From Spongiimicrobium salis (GTDB lineage Bacteria; Bacteroidota; Bacteroidia; Flavobacteriales; Flavobacteriaceae), in the NCBI RefSeq assembly GCF_043678055.1, contig NZ_JBHEQA010000001.1, positions 620,001 to 684,000 on the forward strand: a stretch of 64,000 nucleotides of DNA, read 5' to 3'. Positions within the stretch are counted from its first letter, which is position 1. Each line of letters opens with the position of its first letter. Below are positions 7,881 through 17,200 of this stretch, piece by piece. The notes beneath the pieces are model-generated. The model had not been told where the DNA came from. It saw only the letters and a program-made list of their open reading frames with translations, and ran no database searches. The position numbers and the translations under genes were made by a program.

Positions 7881-8705
7881 TTATTTCTTTCTACGTTCTA
7901 TTATATACTTATTGGTGCTCTTTGTCTTGGAACGGGTTCTGTATCCTTTTGCAGGAATACCGTTTCTAGATCTTGGGTGACCACCTGAAGCTCTACCTTC
8001 ACCACCACCCATTGGGTGATCAACAGGGTTCATTACTACTGGCCTTGTTCTTGGCCTTCTTCCCAACCATCTACTTCTACCCGCTTTACCAGACACCAAT
8101 AATTGATGATCGGAATTGGAAACTGCCCCAATCGTTGCATAACATCCAGCAAGTACTAATCTTGTTTCACCGGAAGGCAATTTAATCGTAACAAATTTTC
8201 CGTCTTTTGCCATTAATTGAGCAAATGTACCAGCACTTCTTGCCATAACAGCTCCTTGTCCAGGACGCAATTCTATACAAGAAATAATAGTTCCCAAAGG
8301 AATTGCACTCATTGGCAAGGCATTACCAATTTCCGGTGCCGCATCTGCTCCAGAGGAAATTTTCTGATCTACCTGCAACCCATTTTGAGCAATAATGTAC
8401 CGCTTCTCCCCATCGGCATATTCCGCCAATGCAATAAAAGCTGTTCTGTTTGGATCGTATTGAATCGATTTTACAGTGGCTTCAACTCCATGTTTGTTCC
8501 GCTTAAAATCTATGATACGATACCTTCTTTTATGACCTCCACCTTTTTGGCGAATGGTCATCTTTCCTTGACTGTTTCTACCTCCCGACTTTTTTAACGG
8601 AGCAAGTAAACTTTTCTCCGGCTTATCAGTAGTAATGGCGTCAAATCCGTTTACTACTCTAAAACGCTGTCCAGGAGTGATTGGTTTTAATTTTCTAACT
8701 GACAT
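7881..8705 (-). CDS. rplB: 50S ribosomal protein L2 (uL2)
   Basis: The 274-residue protein is a large, old component of the 50S needed for subunit association and close to the peptidyl-transferase centre. Diagnostic blocks are GRNSQGKMTIRQKGGGHKRR, IIDFKRNKHGVEATVKSIQY and the C-terminal VMNPVDHPMGGGEGRASGG, which carries the functionally important histidine. The length is normal. It is 9 nt after rplW and 13 nt before rpsS. Confidence 0.98.
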   Translation of the reverse strand: MSVRKLKPITPGQRFRVVNGFDAITTDKPEKSLLAPLKKSGGRNSQGKMTIRQKGGGHKRRYRIIDFKRNKHGVEATVKSIQYDPNRTAFIALAEYADGEKRYIIAQNGLQVDQKISSGADAAPEIGNALPMSAIPLGTIISCIELRPGQGAVMARSAGTFAQLMAKDGKFVTIKLPSGETRLVLAGCYATIGAVSNSDHQLLVSGKAGRSRWLGRRPRTRPVVMNPVDHPMGGGEGRASGGHPRSRNGIPAKGYRTRSKTKSTNKYIIERRKK

Positions 8706-8714
8706 TTCTTGTCT

Positions 8715-9005
8715 TTATAGATTACTGTAAAAATCAATAATATCGCCTTCCGCAACATCAACAACCGCTTTCTTATAAGCATTTGTCTTACCGTGCTGTA
8801 CACCGGTCTTGGTGTAGCGCGATTTACGGGAAGGACCATAATTCATGGTACGTACTTTCTTCACTGAAACCCCATAAGTGGCTTCGACCGCTTCTTTGAT
8901 CTGAATTTTATTTGCCCCAGGATCAACAACAAACCCATAACGATTGAATAATTCGCTATCTGCTGTCATTTTTTCCGTAATAATTGGCTTTATCAACACA
9001 CCCAT
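8715..9005 (-). CDS. rplW: 50S ribosomal protein L23 (uL23)
   Basis: The 96-residue protein sits at the tunnel exit and docks trigger factor and SRP. The sequence LIKPIITEKMTADSE, then YGFVVDPGANKIQIKEAVEA and VRTMNYGPSRKSRYTKTGVQ, is the L23 pattern. It is 7 nt after rplD and 9 nt before rplB. Confidence 0.96.
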   Translation of the reverse strand: MGVLIKPIITEKMTADSELFNRYGFVVDPGANKIQIKEAVEATYGVSVKKVRTMNYGPSRKSRYTKTGVQHGKTNAYKKAVVDVAEGDIIDFYSNL

Positions 9006-9012
9006 GACTTTT

Positions 9013-9642
9013 CTATTTATTTAAATTTGATTCGATTCCTTCCAAGGAACCTTCCAAAAGAACAATATTATTAGCGTTAAGTATCTTGTAAGTACTTAAT
9101 TCTGAGTTAGTTATAACCTCAGAACGCTTCAAATTGCGTGACGACAAATATACGCTATTATTTGAATCGCCCAACACAAATAGAGATTTTTTGTTCTCCA
9201 ATCCTAAGGACTGTAAAACCTGAACAAAATCCTTTGTCTTTGGCGTCTCAAAACTAAAATCTTCAACAACGATAATCGCGTTCTCCTTTGATTTCAACGT
9301 CAAGGCAGATTTACGTGCCAAACGCTTTACGTTTTTGTTCAATTTTTGCGTATAATCTTTAGGTCTAGGGCCGAAAATACGTCCTCCACCTCTAAAAACT
9401 GGAGACTTGATACTACCAGCTCTCGCTGTACCCGTCCCCTTTTGTTTTTTGATCTTTCTAGTACTACCTGCAATCTCACCTCTCTCTTTGGATTTGTGAG
9501 TCCCTTGACGCTGATGCGCCAAATATTGTTTTACATCTAGATAAATAGCGTGATTATTCGGCTCTATCCCAAAAACAGCATCAGAAAGGTCTGCCTTTCT
9601 ACCTGTTTCTTTTCCTTTAATATCTAAAACTGCTACTTTCAT
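9013..9642 (-). CDS. rplD: 50S ribosomal protein L4 (uL4)
   Basis: The 209-residue protein has a globular domain and a long loop reaching the exit tunnel. The loop is seen as REKGTG-type sequence here written RKIKKQKGTGTARAGSIKSP followed by VFRGGGRIFGPRPKDYTQKL. In Escherichia coli L4 is the autogenous repressor of the S10 operon; this is not shown here, but see the leader candidate upstream of rplC. Its ATG overlaps the rplC stop by one base (TAATG), which suggests coupled translation. Confidence 0.97.
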   Translation of the reverse strand: MKVAVLDIKGKETGRKADLSDAVFGIEPNNHAIYLDVKQYLAHQRQGTHKSKERGEIAGSTRKIKKQKGTGTARAGSIKSPVFRGGGRIFGPRPKDYTQKLNKNVKRLARKSALTLKSKENAIIVVEDFSFETPKTKDFVQVLQSLGLENKKSLFVLGDSNNSVYLSSRNLKRSEVITNSELSTYKILNANNIVLLEGSLEGIESNLNK

Positions 9643-10259
9643 TACTTATTGATCGTTACGTAAGCGTTTTTATGCCCAGGAATAGCTCCCTTAACTACGA
9701 TAAGGTTCTTCTCCGGTACAATCTTTAAAACTCTAAGGTTTTGAACAGTGACTCTTTCACCCCCCATTCTTCCAGCCATGCGCATTCCTTTGAATACTCT
9801 TGCCGGATACGAAGCAGCACCGATAGAACCAGGAGCTCTTAATCTGTTATGCTGTCCGTGTGTCGCTTGTCCTACACCGCCAAAGCCATGTCGTTTCACC
9901 ACACCCTGGAAACCTTTACCTTTTGATGTTCCAACAACATCAACAAACTCTCCTTCTACAAACAAATCGACTCCAATGGAATCTCCTAGTTTATACTCTC
10001 CTTCAAAATCTTGGAACTCAACGACTCTTTTCTTGGGAGAAACACCAGCTTTCTTAAAATGACCTGCTTCGGCCTTGTTGGTACGCTTCTCTGCCTTGTC
10101 ATCGAAACCAAGCTGAAGGGCACTGTACCCGTCAACCTCTTCGGTTCTGACTTGGGTAACTACGCATGGCCCAGCTTCGATTACAGTACATGGAATATTT
10201 TTTCCATTTTCATCAAAGATGCTGGTCATACCTACTTTTTTTCCTATTAACCCAGACAT
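9642..10259 (-). CDS. rplC: 50S ribosomal protein L3 (uL3)
   Basis: The 205-residue protein initiates 50S assembly and reaches towards the peptidyl-transferase centre. The start MSGLIGKKVGMTSIFDENGK and the core VVGTSKGKGFQGVVKRHGFG with THGQHNRLRAPGSIGAASYP are diagnostic. It is preceded by an unusually long 189-nt gap after rpsJ that contains a strong hairpin terminator, so expression of rplC and all downstream genes may be separately controlled. Confidence 0.97.
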   Translation of the reverse strand: MSGLIGKKVGMTSIFDENGKNIPCTVIEAGPCVVTQVRTEEVDGYSALQLGFDDKAEKRTNKAEAGHFKKAGVSPKKRVVEFQDFEGEYKLGDSIGVDLFVEGEFVDVVGTSKGKGFQGVVKRHGFGGVGQATHGQHNRLRAPGSIGAASYPARVFKGMRMAGRMGGERVTVQNLRVLKIVPEKNLIVVKGAIPGHKNAYVTINK

Positions 10260-10448
10260 ATTTATATTTAATTAAATTATTTACTCTTCTTTATTTTTCT
10301 GACAAAAAAACAGGGTCAAAAACACTTCAACCCTGAATGTATTTTTTTCCGTTTTTCCTTCGCGAAACGCTCCGGACATGTCTACCTCCACAATGCGGAA
10401 GTCATTATACTCAACTGATTTCAGTGAAGCAACCCCAATAACTAGGAG
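10260..10448 (-). ncRNA. Candidate structured leader/attenuator between rpsJ and rplC
   Basis: All other neighbours in this cluster are 21 nt apart or less, so this 189-nt gap stands out. Reading the minus strand from rpsJ, I see a short hairpin CCGCATTGTGG, then TCCGGAGCGTTTCGC followed by GAAGGA. The latter can fold as GCG/CGC closed by TCC/GGA with a GGA/GAA internal loop able to form tandem G-A pairs. A hairpin terminator at 10304-10335 follows, and the rplC ATG comes 44 nt later. Structure plus terminator in front of a ribosomal protein operon resembles an autoregulatory leader. No known family is claimed; the folding is by eye. Confidence 0.5.
10304..10335 (-). terminator. Intrinsic terminator or attenuator upstream of rplC
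   Basis: On the minus strand CAGGGT (10335-10330) pairs with ACCCTG (10316-10311) across a 13-nt loop and is followed at once by seven U (10310-10304). This is a standard intrinsic terminator shape in the middle of the ribosomal cluster, after rpsJ. It could end the rpsL-rpsG-fusA-rpsJ transcript in part or act as a regulated attenuator for rplC onward. Confidence 0.6.
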
Positions 10449-10754
10449 TTATACTTTAATCTCCACTTCAACACCACTCGGCAACTCTAGCTTCATCAAA
10501 GCATCAATAGTCTTTGAAGAAGAGCTATAGATATCCAAAAGTCGTTTGTATGAACTCAATTGAAATTGCTCTCTCGATTTTTTATTTACGTGCGGAGAAC
10601 GCAATACCGTAAATATCTTCTTATGTGTTGGCAAAGGAATTGGACCTGTAACAACAGCCCCGGTAGTCTTCACCGTCTTTACGATTTTCTCAGCAGATTT
10701 ATCCACTAAATTGTGATCGTAAGATTTTAGTTTTATTCTAATTTTTTGACTCAT
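10449..10754 (-). CDS. rpsJ: 30S ribosomal protein S10 (uS10)
   Basis: The 101-residue 30S head protein is also a transcription antitermination factor (NusE) that pairs with NusB. The start MSQKIRIKLKSYDHNLVDKS and the VVTGPIPLPTHKKIFTVLRS loop are diagnostic; the length is normal. It follows fusA by 10 nt, without tuf between them. The 189-nt gap downstream places a terminator directly after this gene. Confidence 0.97.
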   Translation of the reverse strand: MSQKIRIKLKSYDHNLVDKSAEKIVKTVKTTGAVVTGPIPLPTHKKIFTVLRSPHVNKKSREQFQLSSYKRLLDIYSSSSKTIDALMKLELPSGVEVEIKV

Positions 10755-10764
10755 TTTCTACAAT

Positions 10765-12897
10765 TTAAGCGGTTACACCTTTAGCTGCCTTAATTACTTC
10801 TTCTGCAATATTGGATGGTGTTTCCGCATAGTGTGAAAACTCCATTGTTGATGTAGCCCTACCTGAAGATAAAGTTCTTAAGGAAGTTACATATCCAAAC
10901 ATTTCAGAAAGTGGCACAGTTCCCTTCACCACCTTAGATCCGGCTCTATCGCTCATATCGCTAATAGTCCCTCTTCTACGGTTAAGGTCACCTACAATAT
11001 CCCCCATATTTTCTTCTGGAGTCAATACTTCCAATTTCATAATAGGTTCCATAACTACAGCACCTGCAGCTTTACCCGCAGCCTTATACCCCATTTTGGC
11101 GGCCAATTCAAAAGAAAGCGCATCGGAATCCACTGGGTGGAAAGATCCATCTTTCAACACTACTTTCATCGTGTCCATTTCATAACCTGCCAAAGGTCCA
11201 TTCTTCATTGCCGCAATGAATCCTTTTTCAACAGAAGGAATAAATTCTTTTGGTATACGCCCTCCTTTGATTTCATCCACAAATTGCAATCCAGTTCCTT
11301 CAAAATCTTCATCAGCTGGCCCCATTTCGAAGATAATATCTCCAAACTTACCACGACCACCAGATTGTTTTTTGTAGGTTTCTCTATGCGAAGCTGTTTT
11401 CGTAAGGGATTCTTTGTACTCCACTTGTGGCTCACCTTGATTCACCTCTACTTTGAACTCACGCTTTAAACGATCTACAATAATATCCAAGTGAAGCTCA
11501 CCCATTCCAGATATAATCGTCTGTCCGGAAGCCTCATCGGTCTTTACCTGAAATGTAGGATCTTCTTCGGCCAATTTTGCCAAAGCCATACCTAATTTAT
11601 CTACATCCGCCTTTGTTTTAGGCTCTACAGCAATACCGATTACTGGATCTGGAAAATCCATACTTTCCAGAATAATTGGATGCTTTTCAGCAGACATTGT
11701 ATCTCCAGTTTTAATATCCTTAAATCCTACAGCCGCACCAATATCCCCTGCCTCGATAAAATCAATAGCATTTTGTTTATTGGAGTGCATTTGATAGATA
11801 CGTGAAATACGCTCTTTCTTCCCGGAACGATTGTTCAAGATGTACGATCCAGCATCCAAGCGTCCTGAATACGTTCTAAAAAATGCCAAGCGACCTACAA
11901 ATGGATCTGTAGCAATTTTAAAAGCTAAGGCAGAAAACGGCTCTTTAACATCCGGCTTTCTACTAATTTCAGCACCAGTATCAGGATCTGTACCAACAAT
12001 TGCATCCTTATCTATAGGAGAAGGCAAATATCTACATACGGCATCCAACAAGAACTGAACTCCTTTATTCTTAAATGAAGACCCGCAGATCATAGGGATA
12101 ATAGCCCTATCCATAACGGCAGCTCTCAATGCAGCGTGCACTTCTTCTTCTGTAATGGAATCCTCATCTTCAAAGAATTTCTCCATCAACTCTTCATCAT
12201 ATTCTGCAACAGCCTCGATCAAAGCAGCTCTATACTCCTTCACCTCAGCTTGCATTTCCTCAGGAATGTCGATCACATCGAAAGTAGAACCAAAGTTATC
12301 ATCATGCCAAACAATAGCTCTATTCTTGGCCAAGTCAACAATACCTTTGAAATCTGCTTCATCACCAATTGGCAATACAATAGGAACCGCATTGGAACCT
12401 AACATCTCCTTTACCTGATTACATACATTAAGGAAATTGGAACCCTGACGGTCCATTTTATTGACAAAACCAATACGTGGCACTTTGTAATTATCGGCAA
12501 GTCTCCAGTTTGTTTCGGACTGAGGTTCTACACCATCAACCGCACTGAACAAGAATACCAAACCATCCAACACACGTAAAGAACGATTCACCTCTACGGT
12601 AAAATCAACGTGTCCCGGAGTATCGATAATATTAAAATGGTAACCTTTAGCATCTGCCGTTGGCTTTCCATTTTCAGTAGGGAAGTTCCATGTACATGTT
12701 GTCGCCGCAGAAGTAATTGTAATACCTCTTTCCTGCTCTTGCTCCATCCAGTCCATCGTAGCAGCACCATCGTGCACTTCGCCTATTTTATGACTTACAC
12801 CCGTATAAAATAATATACGTTCTGTAGTTGTGGTCTTTCCAGCATCAATATGTGCCGCAATACCAATATTTCTTGTGAATTTTAAATCTCTTCCCAT
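10765..12897 (-). CDS. fusA: Translation elongation factor G
   Basis: The 710-residue GTPase moves tRNAs and mRNA through the ribosome after peptide-bond formation and, with ribosome recycling factor, splits post-termination ribosomes. The G domain shows AHIDAGKTTTTERIL (P-loop), the switch I threonine in RGITITSAATTC, DTPGHVDF and NKMDRQ. Domain IV and V follow with SVEKGFIAAMKNGPLAGYEM and the C-terminal GYVTSLRTLSSGRATSTMEF. The length is normal. It lies 8 nt after rpsG and 10 nt before rpsJ. Confidence 0.97.
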   Translation of the reverse strand: MGRDLKFTRNIGIAAHIDAGKTTTTERILFYTGVSHKIGEVHDGAATMDWMEQEQERGITITSAATTCTWNFPTENGKPTADAKGYHFNIIDTPGHVDFTVEVNRSLRVLDGLVFLFSAVDGVEPQSETNWRLADNYKVPRIGFVNKMDRQGSNFLNVCNQVKEMLGSNAVPIVLPIGDEADFKGIVDLAKNRAIVWHDDNFGSTFDVIDIPEEMQAEVKEYRAALIEAVAEYDEELMEKFFEDEDSITEEEVHAALRAAVMDRAIIPMICGSSFKNKGVQFLLDAVCRYLPSPIDKDAIVGTDPDTGAEISRKPDVKEPFSALAFKIATDPFVGRLAFFRTYSGRLDAGSYILNNRSGKKERISRIYQMHSNKQNAIDFIEAGDIGAAVGFKDIKTGDTMSAEKHPIILESMDFPDPVIGIAVEPKTKADVDKLGMALAKLAEEDPTFQVKTDEASGQTIISGMGELHLDIIVDRLKREFKVEVNQGEPQVEYKESLTKTASHRETYKKQSGGRGKFGDIIFEMGPADEDFEGTGLQFVDEIKGGRIPKEFIPSVEKGFIAAMKNGPLAGYEMDTMKVVLKDGSFHPVDSDALSFELAAKMGYKAAGKAAGAVVMEPIMKLEVLTPEENMGDIVGDLNRRRGTISDMSDRAGSKVVKGTVPLSEMFGYVTSLRTLSSGRATSTMEFSHYAETPSNIAEEVIKAAKGVTA

Positions 12898-12905
12898 TAC
12901 CGTTA

Positions 12906-13382
12906 TTAGAATCTAAAGTGAGAGAATGCTTTATTTGCTTCAGCCATTTTGTGGGTATCAACTCTTTTCTTTACCGCAGCACCTTCTTCTTTGGAAGCCG
13001 CTAAAATTTCAGAAGCGAGTTTTTGTGCCATAGATTTTTCGTTTCTCTTACGAGAATAACTAATCAACCATTTCATTGCGGTTGAAATTTTTCTATCTGG
13101 CCTAATCTGCATTGGTATTTGAAAAGTGGCCCCTCCAACTCTTCTACTTCTAACCTCTACATGGGGCATTACATTGGATAATGCGTCTTTCCACAACTCC
13201 AATGCCGTTTTTTCTTCGTCAGTTTTCTTTTGATCTACAATATCAATAGCATCGTAGAATACTTTAAAAGCGATAGATTTCTTACCGTCCCACATCATCA
13301 TATTGACAAAACGAGTCACCAATTGATCATTAAATTTTGGATCTGGTAAAAGTGGTCTTTTTTTAGCCTGCTTTTTTCTCAT
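12906..13382 (-). CDS. rpsG: 30S ribosomal protein S7 (uS7)
   Basis: The 158-residue protein nucleates assembly of the 30S head and contacts E-site tRNA. The start MRKKQAKKRPLLPDPKFNDQ, the NVMPHVEVRSRRVGGATFQI block and IPMQIRPDRKISTAMKWLIS are family signatures. The length is normal. It is 21 nt after rpsL and 8 nt before fusA. Confidence 0.97.
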   Translation of the reverse strand: MRKKQAKKRPLLPDPKFNDQLVTRFVNMMMWDGKKSIAFKVFYDAIDIVDQKKTDEEKTALELWKDALSNVMPHVEVRSRRVGGATFQIPMQIRPDRKISTAMKWLISYSRKRNEKSMAQKLASEILAASKEEGAAVKKRVDTHKMAEANKAFSHFRF

Positions 13383-13403
13383 GTCTTCTCTTTAAAGTTT
13401 TGA

Positions 13404-13778
13404 TTACTTCTTAGGTCGTTTTGCACCATACTTAGATCTGCGCTGAGTTCTTCCGGCAACACCTGCCGTATCCAAAGCACCTCTAACAATATGGTATCTA
13501 ACACCTGGCAAATCCTTTACTCTTCCGCCTCTTACTAATACTATCGAGTGCTCTTGTAAATTGTGTCCTTCTCCAGGGATGTAAGCGTTCACCTCTTTAC
13601 CATTGGTCAACCTTACCCTTGCAACTTTACGCATTGCAGAGTTTGGTTTCTTTGGCGTTGTAGTATAAACACGCGTACAAACCCCTCTTCTTTGAGGACA
13701 CGAATCCAAAGCAGCCGATTTACTCTTCTTAGTAATTGTGGCCCTTCCTTTTCGTACTAATTGTGAAATTGTTGGCAT
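13404..13778 (-). CDS. rpsL: 30S ribosomal protein S12 (uS12)
   Basis: The 124-residue protein lies in the decoding centre and controls accuracy. The start MPTISQLVRKGRATITKKSK and the loops TTPKKPNSAMRKVARVRLTN and RVKDLPGVRYHIVRGALDTA are clear. Lys43 in TPKKPN and the lysine in GRVKDLPG, both sites of streptomycin-resistance changes in other bacteria, have the wild-type residues. It is the first gene of the cluster and has a good promoter 45 nt upstream. Confidence 0.98.
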   Translation of the reverse strand: MPTISQLVRKGRATITKKSKSAALDSCPQRRGVCTRVYTTTPKKPNSAMRKVARVRLTNGKEVNAYIPGEGHNLQEHSIVLVRGGRVKDLPGVRYHIVRGALDTAGVAGRTQRRSKYGAKRPKK

Positions 13779-13822
13779 ACTATATTATATGTATATATAA
13801 ATTACCCTCTTTTAAGGGCTGG

Positions 13823-13853
13823 CAAATGTAGTAATTATCTCTTATAATTCAAA
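13823..13853 (-). promoter_or_regulatory. Promoter of the rpsL cluster, Bacteroidota type
   Basis: On the minus strand TTTG (13853-13850), 19 nt, then TACATTTG (13830-13823) matches both halves of the Bacteroidota housekeeping promoter (TTTG, 19-21 nt, TAnnTTTG). The -7 element ends 45 nt before the rpsL ATG. It is the only well-formed promoter seen upstream of the ribosomal cluster. Confidence 0.75.
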
Positions 13854-14217
13854 CCCCAACTGATTAATTTTCAATATTTTTTTCCACTCGCAAAATATTG
13901 TCTTAAAAAACACCCGTTACACTACTGTTTTTATGGCTTAAAATTCCTCTTGGAATATACCCTATAGGCTATATAAGGATTGTTAAATATGTAAGCCTTG
14001 GATGACAGTTGTAAGGGAATCGAGGGAGGTTTCACTATCGCTTAAAATGCGACATTGAAAATAAAAATATAGTAAATATACATACCCGTTAATTTTTAAC
14101 ACATTTTTTACACAAAGTCACATTATTTAACAATTCGTTAAAAGTTTATGCAATATGTCTTGGATTATTAACACGAATTTATGACTTTAGTTGTAGCTAA
14201 TTCAAATAACATAAAAA
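13854..14217. other. Intergenic region between rpsL and susC
   Basis: The stretch from 13779 to 14217 separates two divergent units and holds no ORF that I would call. Beyond the rpsL promoter it is very A+T-rich. For susC only a weak promoter is visible: TTGG at 14160-14163 followed 19 nt later by GACTTTAG (14183-14190), with two mismatches to TAnnTTTG. I saw no clear operator or RNA structure. Confidence 0.4.
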
Positions 14218-17200
14218 ATGAGAACAAAATTAAATGGAATTTTAACGCTGTTTTTCGCGTTTGTTGTGCATTTATCCTTTGCGCAAGAAAAAACGATTAC
14301 AGGGACGGTCACAGACCAAGATGGTCTCCCCTTACCGGGCGTTAATATCGTTGTCGAAGGCACTGATAACGGTACACAGACCGATTTTGATGGTAACTAC
14401 ACCATCACAGGAAATGTGGGTCAAACCCTCCTCTTTTCTTACATTGGTCAAAAGGATATCCGAAGAACCATTGGTGCAGAAAATACGATAAATGTACAGA
14501 TGGTAGAAGACGCCCAAGCGTTGGAAGAAGTAATCGTAACTGCTCAGGGTATCAAAAGAGAGAAACAGGCACTTGGATATTCGGTAGCTGAAGTCGGCAG
14601 CGAACAACTGGAACAACGGGCAGAAGGAGATGTCGGTAGGGTTCTTACCGGTAAAGCCTCTGGTTTGAACATTACACAACAGAGTGGTCTTTCCGGTTCC
14701 GGTACCAATATTATTATTCGAGGATTCAGTTCTTTTAGTGGTAGTAACCAGCCATTATTTATTGTGGATGGTGTTCCTTTTGGAAGTGACACCAATGCGC
14801 AAGGAAGTTTTGTGAACGGAAACAATGGATCCAGTAGATTTTTGGATTTAGACCCTAACAATATTGAAAGTGTAAACGTTCTTAAAGGTTTGGCAGCGGC
14901 CACCTTATATGGAACGGCTGGTAGAAATGGGGTGATTTTGATTACCACCAAAAACTCCAGTTCCCAAGGCGCATCCAAAAAGAACGAGGTTACCGTACAA
15001 TCTTCCTTATTCTTTAATGAGATTGCTTCATTACCCGATTATCAAGATGAATTTGGAAACGGTTTTGACCAAGCGTTTGGATGGTTCTTTAGTAACTGGG
15101 GACCAAGTTTCCAAAGAGATGGTGTTGCCGGTTGGATCAATGGCGTGGATGCCAGAGACAACAGAGGGTTTAATGAGGATGGTACTTTAGCGCATCCGTA
15201 TTCCACTGCGGCCAGCTCTACTGGAATTCCAGCAGCATTTCCTGAGTTCGCAGGAGCGCGTTACGAGTGGAGACCTTATGATAGTGTAGACAATTTCTTT
15301 AGAACTGGAACGGTCAAAACAAACTCTATCAACTTCAGAGGAGCATCGGACGATGGAAAAGTATCTTATAATGCTAACTTCGGACATTTGGACGATGAAG
15401 GGTTTACACCAGGCAACAACTTAAGAAGATATACTTTAGGTGTAGGTGGTAGAGCTATTTTATCCAACAAATTCACCGTAGCGGGAACTTTGAATTTTTC
15501 CAATACGGATTTCAAATCTCCTCCAGTAGCAGCAAGTACGGGGAATGGAGCCTTTGGTAACGGATCTTCCGTATTTGGAGAATTGTTCTTTACACCTCGA
15601 AGTGTTGACCTTATAGGCCTGCCTTTCCAAAATCCTATTGATGGATCAAGTGTATACTACAGACAGAACAATAGTATTCAGCATCCACTTTGGACGGTGG
15701 CCAATGCACAGACAAGACAAACGACCAATAGGGTATTTGGACAATCTTCCCTTACCTATGAAATTAATGACAACTTAAACATTTTGTATCGTTTTGGTCT
15801 TGATGTTTACAGTGAGAACAATGTCAATAGACAGAATAGAGGTGGTAGAGGACAAAGTGATGCTGCCTTGGTCAGTGGAATTTATCAAACTTGGAACAAT
15901 ACAAGTACCATCTCCAATCATGACTTTATCTTGAACGGGGATTTTGATTTGAGCGAGAAAATCGGGATGACCTTCAACTTGGGAGCTACTTCAAGAAGGG
16001 AAGCTTTCAATAGAGTAGGTGTTTCCAGTAATGGACAACAAGTTTTTGATGTCTTCAGACATGTCAACTTCGCCAATCAGAATGAAATTGAATTCACACA
16101 AAATAGAAATATTGTGGGACTCTTTGGTCAGGCAGATTTTGATTACGATCGCTGGGCTTACTTAACGCTTGCAGGAAGAAACGACTGGGTTTCCAACCTA
16201 GACACGGCGAACAGATCGGTATTCTATCCTAGTGCCAGTGTCTCTGTTATACCAACATCTGTTATTGATGGGTTGAAAACAGAAAACGGAATCAACTACT
16301 TAAAAGTAAGGGCTGGTTTCGGTACTTCCGCAAACTTCCCAACCGGATTCCCAACCGTTTCTGTATTGAATATCAATACACAATTCTTCCAGGATGGAGG
16401 AACAGATATCGTAACCAACTCCGTAGGAAACAGATTGGGTAATCCAGATTTAAAGCCAGAGCTTTTAAACGAATTTGAAATTGGGGTTGAATCCCGTTTA
16501 TTCAAAAACAGGGTAACCCTTGAAGCCTCGTATTACTCTAGAACAACTACGGACTTGATCGTGGACAGACCTTTAGATCCTTCTACAGGATTTACTACTC
16601 AACAGACCAATGTTGGTGAAATTAAAGGGGATGGACTTGAAGTTGATTTAGGTGTAGATATTTTCAGAAGTGATGATCCCCGTGGTGTAAACTGGTCCGT
16701 AAATGGTAACTTCACCACAAACAACGCTGAAGTTGTAGATTTAGGTCAGGATACAGATATTATTGTATACGCCGGTTTTGGAAACTTAGGAAATGCAGCC
16801 ATTGAAGGTGAGCAATTAGGCGTTATCGTGGGTAGTAGAATTGCCAGAAATGACGCTGGGGAATTCTTGGTAGACAGTGCTGGGGATTATGTAGAGGAAA
16901 ATGGGCAATTTGTTATTGGTGATCCAAATCCAGACTGGGTATTGAATGTGAGCAACCAATTCTCGTACAGGAATTTTAATTTCTCTTTCCTTATCAATTA
17001 TACGCAAGGAGGGGATATTTATTCCAGAACGGTTTCTACCTTATTAGGAAGGGGATTGACCACAGATACGGTTGATCGTGTGAATACATTCATTCTTCCG
17101 GGAGTACAGGAATCTGATGGCAGTCCAAATACAAAACAAATCAACAACTCTACATTCTACTTTAACAATGTATTGTTCGGCCCTAATGAATTAGGGGTTT

